A DNA stretch of 64,000 bases from Citrobacter amalonaticus (GCA_028994555.1 JARDVN010000001.1:3162001-3226000), one strand, 5' to 3'. Positions 32,225 through 46,305 are shown, counted from the stretch's first letter. The notes: generated by a model from the sequence alone, not told the origin. Translations and numbers: made by a program.

Positions 32225-32944
32225 ATGGTCATTAAGGCGCAGAGCCCGGCGGGTTTCGCGGAAGAGTATATCATTGAAAGTATCTGGAATAACCGCTTCC
32301 CTCCTGGCACTATCCTGCCTGCAGAACGAGAACTCTCTGAGCTTATCGGAGTGACGCGTACCACGTTACGTGAAGTGCTGCAGCGTCTGGCGCGAGACGG
32401 TTGGTTGACTATTCAACATGGCAAACCGACGAAGGTGAATAACTTCTGGGAAACGTCCGGGCTTAATATTCTTGAAACGCTGGCGCGTCTCGATCATGAA
32501 AGCGTTCCGCAACTGATTGATAATCTGCTGTCGGTGCGCACCAACATCTCCACCATCTTCATTCGCACCGCGTTTCGTCAGCATCCCGATAAAGCGCAGG
32601 AAGTACTGGCGACCGCGCAGGAAGTGGCCGATCACGCCGATGCGTTTGCCGATCTTGATTACAACATTTTCCGTGGTCTGGCGTTTGCCTCCGGCAACCC
32701 GATTTATGGCCTGATCCTGAACGGGATGAAAGGGCTGTATACCCGCATTGGCCGTCACTACTTTGCCAATCCGGAAGCGCGTAGCCTGGCACTGGGTTTC
32801 TATCATAAACTGTCGCAACTGTGTCTGGAGGGCGCGCACGATCAGGTGTACGAAACGGTGCGTCGTTATGGACATGACAGTGGTGAAATCTGGCACAGAA
32901 TGCAGAAAAACCTGCCTGGTGATTTAGCCATTCAGGGCCGCTAA
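32225..32944 (+). CDS. fadR: Fatty acid metabolism regulator FadR
   Basis: FadR is a GntR-family regulator that represses beta-oxidation (fad) and activates fabA/fabB, releasing DNA on binding long-chain acyl-CoA. The 239-residue frame starting [21 protein letters not shown] is intact; the winged HTH is at about residues 30-70 ([26 protein letters not shown]), and the all-helical acyl-CoA domain follows with [21 protein letters not shown]. An in-frame TTG at 32201 is unlikely as start. Confidence 0.98.
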   Translation: MVIKAQSPAGFAEEYIIESIWNNRFPPGTILPAERELSELIGVTRTTLREVLQRLARDGWLTIQHGKPTKVNNFWETSGLNILETLARLDHESVPQLIDNLLSVRTNISTIFIRTAFRQHPDKAQEVLATAQEVADHADAFADLDYNIFRGLAFASGNPIYGLILNGMKGLYTRIGRHYFANPEARSLALGFYHKLSQLCLEGAHDQVYETVRRYGHDSGEIWHRMQKNLPGDLAIQGR

Positions 32945-32950
32945 AAATGG

Positions 32951-32973
32951 ACCCCCCTCATCATGAGGGGGGT
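32951..32973. terminator. Terminator between fadR and ycgB
   Basis: Perfect stem ACCCCCCTCA / TGAGGGGGGT with a 3-base loop between convergent genes; a TTCTTG tail follows on the plus strand. Confidence 0.75.
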
Positions 32974-32980
32974 TCTTGTA

Positions 32981-34513
32981 TTACAGGCTGTTCATCCTGG
33001 GAGGACAGCGCTCCAGCAGTTCTATGCTTCCGTCCTCGTTTTGCTGTTCCAGCATCACATCAAATCCCCACAGCCGATGCACATGCTTGAGCACCTCTTT
33101 GCGGCCTTTATCCAGCGGCGCGCGATTATGCGGGATATAGCGCAGGGTAAGGGAACGATCGCCCCGCAGATCCACGTTCCAGACCTGAATATTCGGCTCT
33201 ACGTTGCTCAGATTGTATTGCGACGAGAGGCGGTTACGGATTTCACGGTAGCCTTCTTCGTTATGAATGGCGGAGATCTCCAGATAGTTATGGCGGTCGT
33301 CATCCAGCACCGTGAAGAGACGGAAATCACGCATCACCTTCGGCGACAGGAACTGGCTGATGAAACTCTCATCTTTGAAGTCACGCATGGCAAAATGCAG
33401 CGTTTCCAGCCAGTCGGAACCGGCGATATCCGGGAACCAGTATTTATCTTCTTCCGTCGGCGACTGGCAAATCCGCTTGATGTCCTGGAACATGGCGAAA
33501 CCCAGCGCGTACGGGTTAATGCCGCTGTACCACGGGCTGTTGTAAGGCGGCTGAAACACCACATTGGTATGGCTGTGCAAAAACTCCAGCATAAAGCGTT
33601 CAGTGACTTTTCCTTCGTCATACAGGTGGTTCAGGATGGTGTAATGCCAGAAGGTGGCCCAGCCTTCGTTCATCACCTGCGTCTGTTTTTGCGGATAGAA
33701 ATACTGGCTGACTTTGCGCACAATGCGCAGGATTTCACGCTGCCATGACTCCAGCAGCGGGGCATTTTTTTCCATAAAGTAAAGCAGGTTTTCCTGTGGC
33801 TCGGAAGGATAACGCCGCGCTTCGGCAATCGTCTTCTCTTCCTCTTTCTTTGGCAGCGTACGCCACAGCATGTTCACCTGGCTTTGCAGATACTCTTCGC
33901 GGCTCTGTTGGCGGGCCTTCTCTTCCTGCAACGAGATTTTCTGTGGGCGTTTATAGCGGTCAACGCCGTAGTTCATCAGCGCGTGGCAGGAGTCGAGCAA
34001 TCGCTCAACCTCATCCACGCCGTATCGCTCTTCGCACTGGGTTATGTAGTTACGTGCGAAAATCAGGTAATCAACAATGGAACTGGCGTCCGTCCAGCTA
34101 CGAAACAGATAGTTGTTTTTGAAGAAGGAGTTATGCCCATAACAGGCGTGCGCCATCACCAGCGCCTGCATGGTAATGGTGTTCTCCTCCATCAGATAGG
34201 CGATACACGGGTTAGAGTTGATGACAATCTCGTAGGCCAGTCCTTGCTGACCGTGCTTATACAGCCGTTCGGTCTCGATGAATTTTTTGCCAAACGACCA
34301 GTGAGGATAGTTAATCGGCATCCCGACGCTGGAGTAGGCATCCATCATCTGCTCGGAGGTGATGACCTCAATCTGGTGCGGGTAGGTGTCCAGTCTGTAG
34401 AGTTTTGCCACCCGGTCAATTTCTGCCAGATAGACATCCAGCAGATCAAACGTCCAGTCGGGTCCATCGCTCAACCGTGTGGTGTCCTTGTTCATGGAAT
34501 CAATCGTAGCCAT
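32981..34513 (-). CDS. ycgB: SpoVR family protein YcgB
   Basis: YcgB is a conserved 510-residue cytoplasmic protein related to B. subtilis SpoVR; it is under sigma-S control in E. coli and often tied to YeaG/YeaH kinase function, with unknown biochemistry. I choose ATG 34513 (MATIDSMNKDTTRLSDGPDWTF) over 34555 because it matches the homologue exactly. Signature segments are MAHACYGHNSFFKNNYLF, VMNEGWATFWHYTILNHLYD and SGINPYALGFAMFQDIKRI. The frame is intact. Confidence 0.95.
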   Translation of the reverse strand: MATIDSMNKDTTRLSDGPDWTFDLLDVYLAEIDRVAKLYRLDTYPHQIEVITSEQMMDAYSSVGMPINYPHWSFGKKFIETERLYKHGQQGLAYEIVINSNPCIAYLMEENTITMQALVMAHACYGHNSFFKNNYLFRSWTDASSIVDYLIFARNYITQCEERYGVDEVERLLDSCHALMNYGVDRYKRPQKISLQEEKARQQSREEYLQSQVNMLWRTLPKKEEEKTIAEARRYPSEPQENLLYFMEKNAPLLESWQREILRIVRKVSQYFYPQKQTQVMNEGWATFWHYTILNHLYDEGKVTERFMLEFLHSHTNVVFQPPYNSPWYSGINPYALGFAMFQDIKRICQSPTEEDKYWFPDIAGSDWLETLHFAMRDFKDESFISQFLSPKVMRDFRLFTVLDDDRHNYLEISAIHNEEGYREIRNRLSSQYNLSNVEPNIQVWNVDLRGDRSLTLRYIPHNRAPLDKGRKEVLKHVHRLWGFDVMLEQQNEDGSIELLERCPPRMNSL

Positions 34514-36136
<1,623 letters not shown>

Positions 36137-36148
36137 GAAGGACGAGAA

Positions 36149-37220
36149 ATGACCCGCCCTATACTGGCCAGCATTGACCTGCAGGCGATGAAACAAAACC
36201 TGAGCATTGTGCGTCAGGCCGCACCGGACGCCCGCGTCTGGTCTGTAGTGAAAGCCAATGCTTATGGACACGGCATAGAACGAATCTGGAGTGCGCTCGG
36301 TAGCACCGACGGTTTTGCTCTCCTCAATCTGGAAGAGGCAGTTACCCTGCGTGAGCGCGGCTGGAAAGGACCTGTCCTGATGCTGGAAGGTTTTTTTCAC
36401 GCTGAAGATCTGGAACTGTACGATACCTGGCGTTTGACCACCTGCGTTCACAGTAACTGGCAACTCAAAGCGATTCAGAATGCAAAGCTAAAGGCGCCGC
36501 TGGATGTCTACGTGAAAGTCAACAGCGGCATGAACCGCCTTGGCTTTCTGCCGGATCGCCTGCAAACGGTCTGGCAGCAACTGCGCTCGATGCCGAACGT
36601 CGGTGAAATGACGTTGATGTCGCACTTCGCCGACGCCGAGCATCCTGACGGGATCAACAATGCAATGGCGCGTATCGAGCAGGCAGCGGAAGGGCTGGAA
36701 TGCCGTCGTTCACTGTCAAACTCTGCGGCCACGCTGTGGCATCCCGATGCGCACTTTGACTGGGTACGACCTGGCATTATTCTCTATGGGGCTTCGCCGT
36801 CAGGTCAGTGGCGTGATATCGCCAATACGGGGCTAAAACCGGTGATGTCGCTCAGCAGTGAAATCATTGGCGTACAGACGCTGAAAGCGGGAGACCGCGT
36901 CGGTTATGGCGGGCGCTATACCGCCAGGGGCGAACAGCGTATTGGTATCGTGGCGGCGGGCTACGCGGACGGCTATCCACGCCATGCGCCGAGCGGTACG
37001 CCGGTACTGGTGGACGGTGTGCGCACTACAACCGTAGGGACGGTGTCGATGGATATGCTGGCGGTTGATTTGACGCCATGCCCGCAGGCAGGCATCGGAA
37101 CGCCGGTAGAACTGTGGGGGGAAAGAGATCAAAATTGACGACGTGGCGCAATCAGCAGGAACGGTGGGTTATGAGCTGATGTGTTCACTGGCGCTGCGTG
37201 TGCCTGTTGTGATAGTGTAA
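36149..37220 (+). CDS. dadX: Catabolic alanine racemase (one homopolymer frameshift)
   Basis: DadX is a fold-type III PLP racemase that converts L-alanine to D-alanine for DadA. The PLP lysine is in [10 protein letters not shown] near the N-terminus and the catalytic Tyr is in [13 protein letters not shown]. One extra G (37116-37121) truncates the raw frame; repaired, it continues [36 protein letters not shown] to 356 residues. dadAX form one operon. Confidence 0.96.
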
Positions 37221-37232
37221 CTTAATGTATGT

Positions 37233-37324
37233 TGCCGGATGGCGACGCGATGCGCCTTATCCGGCCTACAGCAAACTCTACGCGGAGTCATCAGTAGGCC
37301 GCATAAGCGTAGCACCATCCGGCA
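37233..37324. repeat. BIME (inverted pair of REP elements) after dadX
   Basis: One REP begins GCCGGATGGCG and ends CCGGCCTAC (37234-37269); the second, inverted, begins GTAGGCCGC and ends ACCATCCGGCA (37294-37324), with a linker of about 24 bases. It sits between the convergent dadX and cvrA ends. Confidence 0.9.
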
Positions 37325-37330
37325 GGGTCA

Positions 37331-39085
<1,755 letters not shown>

Positions 39086-39164
39086 TTACGCATTTTCTTA
39101 TTTATTGACATTAACATATTAACGGCGACATACGGGCGTTACTTAGCCCCTGTGCCCGTTTTTT

Positions 39165-40079
39165 TTACGATTTAAGAAAGGGATGACCCGAGACGGTGAG
39201 CTGGGTGCCCGCTTGATCGTGTTGCAGCACAGCATGTGCACCTAACGCCAGCGTGACGGTTCGCTGCTCATGGCCAAAATCGAGCCCGGTAATCAGCGGA
39301 ACAGACAGACGCTCACGTAAAAACGCATATACGGTGTTGAGATCGTAACCCGCATCATATTCATTCGGGGTGCTACCGCTGAAACTGCCCAGCACAATGG
39401 CGCTCTGCCGGTTCAATATACCGGCGTCAACCAGTTGCAATAACATGCGCTCGACGCGAAAAGGGTGCTCGTTAATGTCTTCCAGTACCAGAACACCTTT
39501 TTCTATTTTAGGCATCCACGGAGTGCCAATCAGCGAAATCAGCATCGCCAGATTACCGCCCCACAGCGTTCCTTCGGTGTGACACGCCGGGCCATCGCCG
39601 TTCCATTCCACCGTGTACTGCGCGTTGCGCAGCGCCTGCCAGAAATGGGTTTGCGTAAACGTATTCAGCTCCGGCGCGCCAAAATTTGCCGCCAACATCG
39701 GACCGCTGAAAGTGATGACATTACCCAGCGCCAGCAGACCGCACTGAATTGCCGTAAAATCGCTGTGCCCGCAAATGAGTAGCGGATCCTGTCGTTGCCG
39801 GGCGATCAAGGCCTGCCAGTCGATGTGCCCCAGCAGGCGACTGGCACCATAGCCGCCGCGTACGGGCATCACAATCGTGTCGGTTGCCGTGAGCGTCGCA
39901 AGGCGGTTCACGTCCGCCAGACGCTCTGATTCCGTACCCGCAAAGCGTTGATCGCGGCGACTGATCACTGCCGTATTATCGACCTGGTGCCCCGCCTCCT
40001 GAAGGCGCTGGATACCAAGCAAAGCCGCGTGCTGATTGATGCAATAGCCCGAGGGGGCAATTAAGTGAAACCGGGACAT
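39165..40079 (-). CDS. ldcA: Murein tetrapeptide LD-carboxypeptidase
   Basis: LdcA is a cytoplasmic serine peptidase (S66) that trims recycled murein tetrapeptides to tripeptides and is essential for survival in stationary phase. Catalytic triad regions: Ser in LLICGHSDFTA, Glu in VLEDINEHPFR, His in GLDFGHEQRTVTL. It is intact at 304 residues from ATG 40079. The 118-base divergent gap to emtA pairs two murein-recycling genes, as in E. coli. Confidence 0.96.
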   Translation of the reverse strand: MSRFHLIAPSGYCINQHAALLGIQRLQEAGHQVDNTAVISRRDQRFAGTESERLADVNRLATLTATDTIVMPVRGGYGASRLLGHIDWQALIARQRQDPLLICGHSDFTAIQCGLLALGNVITFSGPMLAANFGAPELNTFTQTHFWQALRNAQYTVEWNGDGPACHTEGTLWGGNLAMLISLIGTPWMPKIEKGVLVLEDINEHPFRVERMLLQLVDAGILNRQSAIVLGSFSGSTPNEYDAGYDLNTVYAFLRERLSVPLITGLDFGHEQRTVTLALGAHAVLQHDQAGTQLTVSGHPFLKS

Positions 40080-40139
40080 GGCAATTCCTTGCTACAACAG
40101 AAACCAAATGTATATCATGCCGCCTATAGTAGAACGTTT

Positions 40140-40172
40140 TGCCGGATGGCGCTTTGCTAATCCAGCATACAA
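40140..40172. repeat. Degenerate REP-like palindrome upstream of emtA
   Basis: TTGCCGGATGGCG, then CTTTGCTAATCCAGCATAC: the left half is a perfect REP head, the right half has drifted. It lies between ldcA and emtA. Confidence 0.55.
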
Positions 40173-40187
40173 CGGTGATTATAGTAA

Positions 40188-40830
<643 letters not shown>

Positions 40831-41566
40831 TCATTCGCGCACTTTGTTCGACCTCTCCCGTGCTTCGCGCTCAAGGGAAAAGATAATCCGCTGAAGTTCC
40901 CTCTCCGCCGCCGGGCCTACGTTGAGAAAACGAAAGCTCAGGCGGGGAGTGGAAATTGTTTCATTTTTCCCGTCAATCACTTTGCGTTCTGTCACAGAGA
41001 TCAACTGTGCATCAAAGTGAAACAGGCCCCATTCCCCCCATATCCAACGCCATCTGCGAAAAACGCATGCCTTCCGCGAGCCCTGGTGGCCTCGGACCTT
41101 CCAGCAGTGCGCCCATTCCGCCGAGAGAAAGATCGTACAAACGAAAACGCAGGGTGCTGTTATCCGGCATTTGCGCTGTACACCCGTAGGGAGGATGAAG
41201 CGGCGCGCTGATGCGAAAGTATTCCCGTCGCTGCACAAACCACAACGCTGGTGGAAGCGGGGTAATAAAGGCTGGAAGCTGCTGATATTCACCGCTCTGC
41301 AACTGCTCAAGGGTAAATTCGACCTTCGCACCCTGGGTTTCGGCAGTGACGGTAATATTGCGCGCCTTCTGTACGGCGAGGTTTTCGTTTTGCTGACTGC
41401 CAAAGTCCATCACCAGTCTTTGCGCCGAGACGTCAAGGATCTTGCTGATGAATTGCCCGCCGGACCAGGAAATGCGCAATGGCACCTGGTTACTGTTTAC
41501 GTCGCGAAGAACGCCCAACACCGCTAACGGATTTTGCTTCAGGAACTGCTCATTATAATGACTCAC
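40831..41566 (-). CDS. ycgR: Flagellar brake protein YcgR (one homopolymer frameshift)
   Basis: YcgR binds cyclic di-GMP through its C-terminal PilZ domain and slows the flagellar motor. It begins MSHYNEQFLKQNPLAVLGVLRD at GTG 41566. The N-domain is followed by PilZ motifs: VQRREYFRISAPLHPP (RxxxR) and LYDLSLGGMGALLEG (D/NxSxxG). One extra base in the C run 41034-41039 breaks the frame; repaired it reads LDMGEWGLFHFDAQLIS and gives 244 residues. Its stop abuts the emtA stop. Confidence 0.95.
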
Positions 41567-41769
41567 GCGAAATGACCCCTGGATGCCTGACAGTCTATCG
41601 AACGTTTATCGGCAAAACGCAAAAGAACTTAATACAAACGCGTGATTTTTTTTACCAAAGACAAATAATTCAGTCCCAAAGAAACAGCGAGGATCAAGGG
41701 GTTGCCTATACTTAACGGACAAGCGCAAGAATCTGTTGCGTATGGTTTCCCTGAAAAGAGGGTCTGAAT

Positions 41770-42024
41770 ATGGGAATTATTGCCTGGATTGTATTTGGTC
41801 TGATTGCCGGTGTTATCGCCAAATTGATCATGCCGGGGCGTGATGGCGGCGGCTTCATCCTGACCTGTATTCTCGGCATCGTGGGTGCTGTGGTGGGCGG
41901 GTGGCTGGCGACTATGTTTGGCATTGGCGGCACGATCAGTGGCTTTAATCTTCACAGCTTCCTGGTCGCCGTGGTCGGCGCCATTGTGGTGTTGCTGGTG
42001 TTCCGACTCGTGCGCCGTGATTAA
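41770..42024 (+). CDS. ymgE: YmgE, transglycosylase-associated membrane protein
   Basis: An 84-residue Gly-rich inner-membrane protein with three hydrophobic helices; the domain name (transglycosylase-associated) is historical and no enzyme activity is known. It reads MGIIAWIVFGLIAGVIAKLI, then GGGFILTCILGIVGAVVGGW and ends RLVRRD. Stress-induced relatives are common. Intact, preceded by an AAGAGGG ribosome site, and followed by a strong hairpin. Confidence 0.93.
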   Translation: MGIIAWIVFGLIAGVIAKLIMPGRDGGGFILTCILGIVGAVVGGWLATMFGIGGTISGFNLHSFLVAVVGAIVVLLVFRLVRRD

Positions 42025-42044
42025 CAACCCGATTTCGGCGGGAG

Positions 42045-42078
42045 TACTGCCAGCCAGCTAAGCCGCGGGCTGGCAGTA
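42045..42078. terminator. Hairpin between ymgE and yebQ
   Basis: Perfect 11-bp stem TACTGCCAGCC / GGCTGGCAGTA with a 12-base loop between convergent genes. T tracts are weak, so read it as a likely but unproven terminator. Confidence 0.6.
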
Positions 42079-42153
42079 TTACCCGCTTCGCTCTATTCCT
42101 CAGAACGCTTACACAGCCACAGGGGCGGCATTACGTCCGCGGACGCGCTTTTT

Positions 42154-43528
42154 TTACGCCTGCGCCCGGGGTTGCGTGATGCGTAGACCGCTCACTACCG
42201 CGGCCACGGTCGCCAGAATCCCTGCCGCCAGCAGAGAAACGTGCGTGCCGTTATCCCCAAACTGGTTCAACAGCAGTGCGACCAATGCTGCGCCTGAGCT
42301 TTGTCCCAGCAGACGGGCGGTTCCCAACATACCGCTGGCGCCACCGCTGCGTTCGCGCGGCGCAGAAGTAATGATCGTGTGGTTATTGGGGGGATTGAAA
42401 TAAGCCAAACCCGGCACCGCAAAGGATCATTGGCCAGATGATATTGAGATCGGAGGGTACAGCAGGTAGCAACACCAGAGCAAAGAGTCCGCTTGCCATC
42501 ACCAGCAGGCCCAGCGCGCCCAGCAAACCGGCATGGACGCGTTCAATCAGATACCCGGCCAGCGGAGCCATAACCATCGTTGCCAGTGGCCAGGGAGTGA
42601 GCAGCAGTCCCGTTTCAACTTCGCTACGTCCCAGCACCGTTTGCAGATAGAAGGGAAGGGAGACCATCGCCAGCATCTGTGCGCAGAAGGAGCAGATTGA
42701 CGTGCCTATCGACAGTGAAAATAGCGGAATACGCAGCAGGTCGATCGGCAATAACGGCACCGGTAATGAAAGTTGACGGCGGATAAAGAAGAAGCCCACC
42801 ACGATCAGCGCCACCAGTTCAGCACCGACCAGCGTCAGGGACTGCCCCTGTGCAAAACCGCTCAGCGCGGTGATCAACAAACCAAACGTCAGTGCGTTCA
42901 TCACGGCGCTGGGGATATCAAAACGTGGTTTATGGTTGCGCGAACCATTGGGAGGAAGAAAGCGCATGGCCAGAATCAACGCAATAACCCCTAACGGCAC
43001 ATTAATCAGAAACAGCCATTTCCAGGAAGAAATGGAGAGGATCGCCGCGGCAATGGTTGGGCCAGCGGCCGCAGAGACGGCGACGATAAAAGAATTGATG
43101 CCCATCCCACGCCCCAGATGGCGCTGAGGATAAATCAGACGGATTAAGGCGGTGTTGACGCTCATCAGCGCCGCGCCGCCAAACCCTTGCACAACGCGAG
43201 CCATCGTCAACATCTGTAGCGAGTCCGCGAGTGCGCAAAACAGTGAGGCCAACAAAAAAACCACCAGTCCGCATTTGTAGATGCGTCGATAGCCAAACAT
43301 ATCGCCCAGAAATGATAGAGACAATAATGAGACGACAATGGCTATCTGATAGGCGTTGACGACCCAGATTGAGCTGGCAGCCGAGGCGTGCAAATCAGTG
43401 GCTATGGTGGGCAGCGCCACGTTGGCAATGGCACCGTCCAGCACCGCCATCGAAATACCGATAACGATGGTTAAAATTGCGCCATATCGCTGCGGAAGCG
43501 GCAGACCGTCGGTCTGGGATTTATTCAT
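42154..43528 (-). CDS. yebQ: MFS multidrug transporter YebQ (one homopolymer frameshift)
   Basis: A DHA2-type (14-TM) major facilitator, a putative drug efflux pump of the inner membrane. It starts MNKSQTDGLPLPQRYGAIL; motif IAVLDGAIANVALPTIATDL is motif D1-like, and LGDMFGYRRIYKCGL is motif A. One extra base in the G run at 42388-42393 breaks it; repaired it reads GFGLFQSPNNHTIITSAPRERSGGASGMLGTARLLGQSSG. 457 residues, the E. coli length. Next to kdgR and divergent. Confidence 0.93.
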
Positions 43529-43704
43529 ATGATTGATGGTTTTTGCGAAGAATATGATCAGGGTAGTGATTTTAGCATTGATATTCAGGCGTTATATCGC
43601 AGATTTGTAACGAAGTAAGCAAAGATGGATTGCGGGCGCCATGCCATGAAATTATAATAAAAAATCGTTCTGATTTTTATAAAACACTCGTAATGAGGTG
43701 ATAG

Positions 43705-44497
43705 ATGGCTAACGCAGATCTGGATAAACAGCCTGATTCTGTATCTTCCGTGCTGAAAGTTTTTGGCATTCTGCAGGCGCTGGGTGAAGAGCGCGAAATA
43801 GGGATTACCGAGTTATCACAACGCGTCATGATGTCAAAAAGCACCGTTTATCGCTTTTTTACAGACCATGAAAACACTGGGATATGTGTCACAGGAAGGG
43901 GAGTCTGAGAAATATTCTCTGACGCTGAAACTGTTTGAACTGGGCGCTCGCGCGCTACAGAATGTTGACCTTATCCGCAGTGCGGACATCCAGATGCGTG
44001 AACTCTCTCGTCTGACGAAAGAGACGGTGCACCTCGGCGCGCTGGACGAAGACAGCATCGTTTACATTCATAAGATTGATTCGATGTACAATCTGCGCAT
44101 GTATTCTCGTGTTGGTCGCCGTAACCCGCTCTACAGCACCGCGATTGGTAAAGTGTTGCTGGCCTGGCGCGATCGTGATGAAGTGAAACAGATTCTGGAT
44201 GGCGTTGAGTACAAACGCAGTACCGGGCGTACTATCACCACCACGGAGGCATTGCTGCCGGTGCTGGATAAAGTCCGCGAACAGGGTTATGGCGAAGATA
44301 ACGAAGAACAAGAAGAAGGTTTACGCTGTATTGGCGTACCGGTATTCGATCGTTTCGGCGTGGTGATTGCCGGTCTGAGTATCTCGTTCCCGACGCTGCG
44401 TTTTTCCGAAGAAAACCTGCATGACTACGTATCGATGCTGCATACTGCGGCGCGCAAAATTTCAGAACAGATGGGTTACAACCATTATCCGTTCTGA
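43705..44497 (+). CDS. kdgR: IclR-family repressor KdgR (one homopolymer frameshift)
   Basis: KdgR represses pectin/hexuronate catabolic genes (kdgT, kdgK, eda) and is relieved by 2-keto-3-deoxygluconate. The N-terminal winged HTH contains EIGITELSQRVMMSKSTVYRF; the IclR effector domain includes YSTAIGKVLLAW and GLRCIGVPVFDRFGVVIAGLS. One extra T (43855-43860) breaks the recognition helix; repaired it reads TVYRFLQTMKTLGYVSQEGESEKY. 263 residues, as in E. coli. Confidence 0.96.
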
Positions 44498-44526
44498 TGA
44501 CGTCATGGGATCGACAGTAAAAGAAA

Positions 44527-44548
44527 CGGCCGGCATTTTCGCCGGCCG
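44527..44548 (+). terminator. Terminator of kdgR
   Basis: Perfect stem CGGCCGGC / GCCGGCCG with loop ATTTTC, followed by CTTTAAT. Confidence 0.75.
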
Positions 44549-44599
44549 CTTTAATCCTGCTTAAGAAAACCGTATAGCGCTGATCGCGTTGTCGGGATA

Positions 44600-44839
44600 T
44601 TAACCGTTATCAACGACCACGGTACTCTTACGCAATATCGGACAATCCGTTAACCCGATGATGCCGCTATCGGTATGAACATATTGCGCAGTTGCTGTGC
44701 CTCGCGCGGTGAGATACTTGCATTGCAAACCCAGTCCGGCCGCATTCTCCTGACTGCCTATCAGAACACCATACCCACTGAGTAATAATCCAATCCAGAC
44801 AAGCGCAAACAATACGATAGCGCGAACAATCAAACGCAT
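44600..44839 (-). CDS. yobH: YobH, small membrane/secreted protein
   Basis: 79 residues from ATG 44839 (MRLIVRAIVLFALVWIGLLLSGYGVLIGS), with one N-terminal hydrophobic segment that could be an anchor or signal peptide, then a small domain with two Cys (GLQCKYL and TDCPILRK) and ending VVVDNG. Conserved in enterobacteria, function unknown. The frame is open upstream to 44890 without homology. Divergent from mgrB. Confidence 0.9.
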   Translation of the reverse strand: MRLIVRAIVLFALVWIGLLLSGYGVLIGSQENAAGLGLQCKYLTARGTATAQYVHTDSGIIGLTDCPILRKSTVVVDNG

Positions 44840-44933
44840 TATGACCTCTTTTCTTCTATAAGTTAGACTGAGCTTAGCGCTTACGCTCATTGATACAAGT
44901 AAATGATTCTTAAAAAAACGCGAATGTCTACTG

Positions 44934-44950
44934 TAGTTAGCCCTGGTTTA
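44934..44950 (+). promoter_or_regulatory. PhoP box of mgrB
   Basis: Direct hexamer repeats TAGTTA and GGTTTA separated by five bases (GCCCT) match the PhoP box (T/GGTTTA-N5-T/GGTTTA). GATAAT begins ten bases further on at 44961 and fits as -10, the spacing of PhoP-activated promoters. Confidence 0.8.
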
Positions 44951-44999
44951 AGATACGCATGATAATTTGGTGGCATAAGATGTTGATGCGGAGAGTGGA

Positions 45000-45143
45000 G
45001 TGAAAAAGTTTCGATGGATAATCCTGGTCGTGGTGGTGCTCGTGTGCCTGCTGTTGTGGGCCCAGGTGTTCAACATTATGTGTGACCAGGATGTACAGTT
45101 TTTCAGCGGAATTTGCGCCATCAATAAATTTATCCCCTGGTGA
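45000..45143 (+). CDS. mgrB: PhoQ feedback inhibitor MgrB
   Basis: MgrB is a 47-residue single-pass inner-membrane peptide that inhibits the PhoQ sensor kinase. GTG 45000 reads [20 protein letters not shown], then [20 protein letters not shown] ending FIPW, with the two periplasmic cysteines that form the redox-sensitive disulfide. GGAG is placed just before the start. The gene is intact, so PhoPQ feedback should be normal; mgrB loss is a known cause of colistin resistance in relatives. Confidence 0.96.
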   Translation: MKKFRWIILVVVVLVCLLLWAQVFNIMCDQDVQFFSGICAINKFIPW

Positions 45144-45217
45144 GATGATTTTTTCATCCGTTGATTTCCTTCCTGTGGCGCGGTGGTAAAATGGCGCGTC
45201 TACATTGAGGTGGTGAA

Positions 45218-45506
45218 ATGAACGAAGTAGTGAATTCCGGCGTGCTTAATTTTGCGTCGTTGATTGTATCGGTGGGGGGTTCTGGTTATTGGGCTGGTGC
45301 TGTGGTTCTTTATCAACCGTGCGAGCTCGCGAACCAATGAGCAGATTGAGCTGCTTGAAGCGTTGTTAGACCAGCAGAAGCGACAAAATGCATTATTGCG
45401 TCGTCTCTGTGAAGCGAACGAGCCGGAAAAAGTGGCTGGGGTGTCGGCTGAGGCCAATAACCCGCAAGAGGATGAGGATATCATCCGTCTGGTCGCAGAA
45501 CGTTAA
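45218..45506 (+). CDS. yebO: YebO membrane protein (one homopolymer frameshift)
   Basis: A 95-residue protein with one N-terminal membrane helix and a cytoplasmic coiled coil (SSRTNEQIELLEALLDQQKRQNALLRRL); function unknown. It starts MNEVVNSGVLNFASLIVSV at ATG 45218 and is broken by one extra G (45274-45279); repaired it reads SVGVLVIGLVLWFFINRASS and ends DEDIIRLVAER. It lies 74 bases after mgrB in the same direction. Confidence 0.9.
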
Positions 45507-45516
45507 TCTCCTTGTC

Positions 45517-45566
45517 AACAGGAAGCGAATGGGCTGGCGCCTCGCCGGTCTTTGCTTCCTGTTTTG
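45517..45566 (+). terminator. Terminator after yebO
   Basis: Stem AACAGGAAGC (45517-45526) pairs with GCTTCCTGTT (45554-45563); a second stem lies inside the long loop, and TTGTT follows. Confidence 0.7.
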
Positions 45567-46161
45567 TTATCCTGCACGCTATTAGTGCAGTCGCCTGTCG
45601 CTTCGCTATATCCGTTCCTTCTTATCCATTGCGCGGGTTATTGTCTGCACACACTTAATTATATTTATCCATACGTTATAAATGTGATCTTCTCCGTTTT
45701 GTGAGAATGATCGGTTTTATAATAAGCGAAACGTTTCTTTCCCTATTTTTGTGCATTGTCATCATTCTTTCATTAAATGAGTGCATAAGAACAGTGGATA
45801 TCAAGATGGAGCGAAATGCGGCGTTATTATGATACCGGGTCATTTTGCGTTGAAACAAATTAGGCATAACAAAGCAGAATTTGTGATAACGGTAGATCGC
45901 CACATTTTGTCATCGCGACTACCTGGAATTCGCGAGCTTATTGAGCTATGGTTGAAAAGTCCCCGCTGCGTTGCGAGTCTGACACGGGTTCAGCACGGGC
46001 GCGGGAATATATCGGTTTAGAATTGACGCATAACTATGCTGATGTTCTGTATCGACTGGCGAGATTTGTGCGACCGATCGAGACACGTTTAAAAATGGCT
46101 TGCCATAATTAACGTTGTATGTGATAACACGTTTTGGGTTAAACGAGGTACAGTTCTGTTT
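45567..46161. other. Long gap between yebO and yobF
   Basis: About 595 bases with no gene I can support. A small hairpin CTGCAC / GTGCAG lies near 45572-45590. Short open frames on both strands (for example 45781-46020) show no family features and no good ribosome site. The last about 60 bases before yobF resemble the E. coli yobF-cspC leader. The rest may be a long 5' leader or promoter region. Confidence 0.5.
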
Positions 46162-46305
46162 ATGTGTGGCATTTTCAGTAAAGAAGTCCTGAGTAAACAC
46201 GTTGTCGTTGAATACCGCTTCTCTGCCGAACCTTATATTAGTGCCTCAAGCAGTAATGTCTCAGTTTTATCTATGTTATGCCTGCGGGCGAAGAAAACAC
46301 TCTAA
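46162..46305 (+). CDS. yobF: YobF small protein
   Basis: A 47-residue protein [20 protein letters not shown], ending LCLRAKKTL, matching the small heat-/stress-responsive E. coli YobF, of unknown role. It lies 12 bases before cspC and is co-transcribed with it. GAGGTA precedes the start. Confidence 0.9.
   Translation: MCGIFSKEVLSKHVVVEYRFSAEPYISASSSNVSVLSMLCLRAKKTL

Noticed and set aside
37223..37240. Ter-like TATGTTG motif after dadX
   Set aside because: Only a short match; it runs into the REP element and lacks the rest of the Ter consensus.
45781..46020. 79-codon plus-strand frame in the yebO-yobF gap
   Set aside because: No homology I recognise, no convincing ribosome site and an overlapping open frame on the other strand; noted only as part of the gap.
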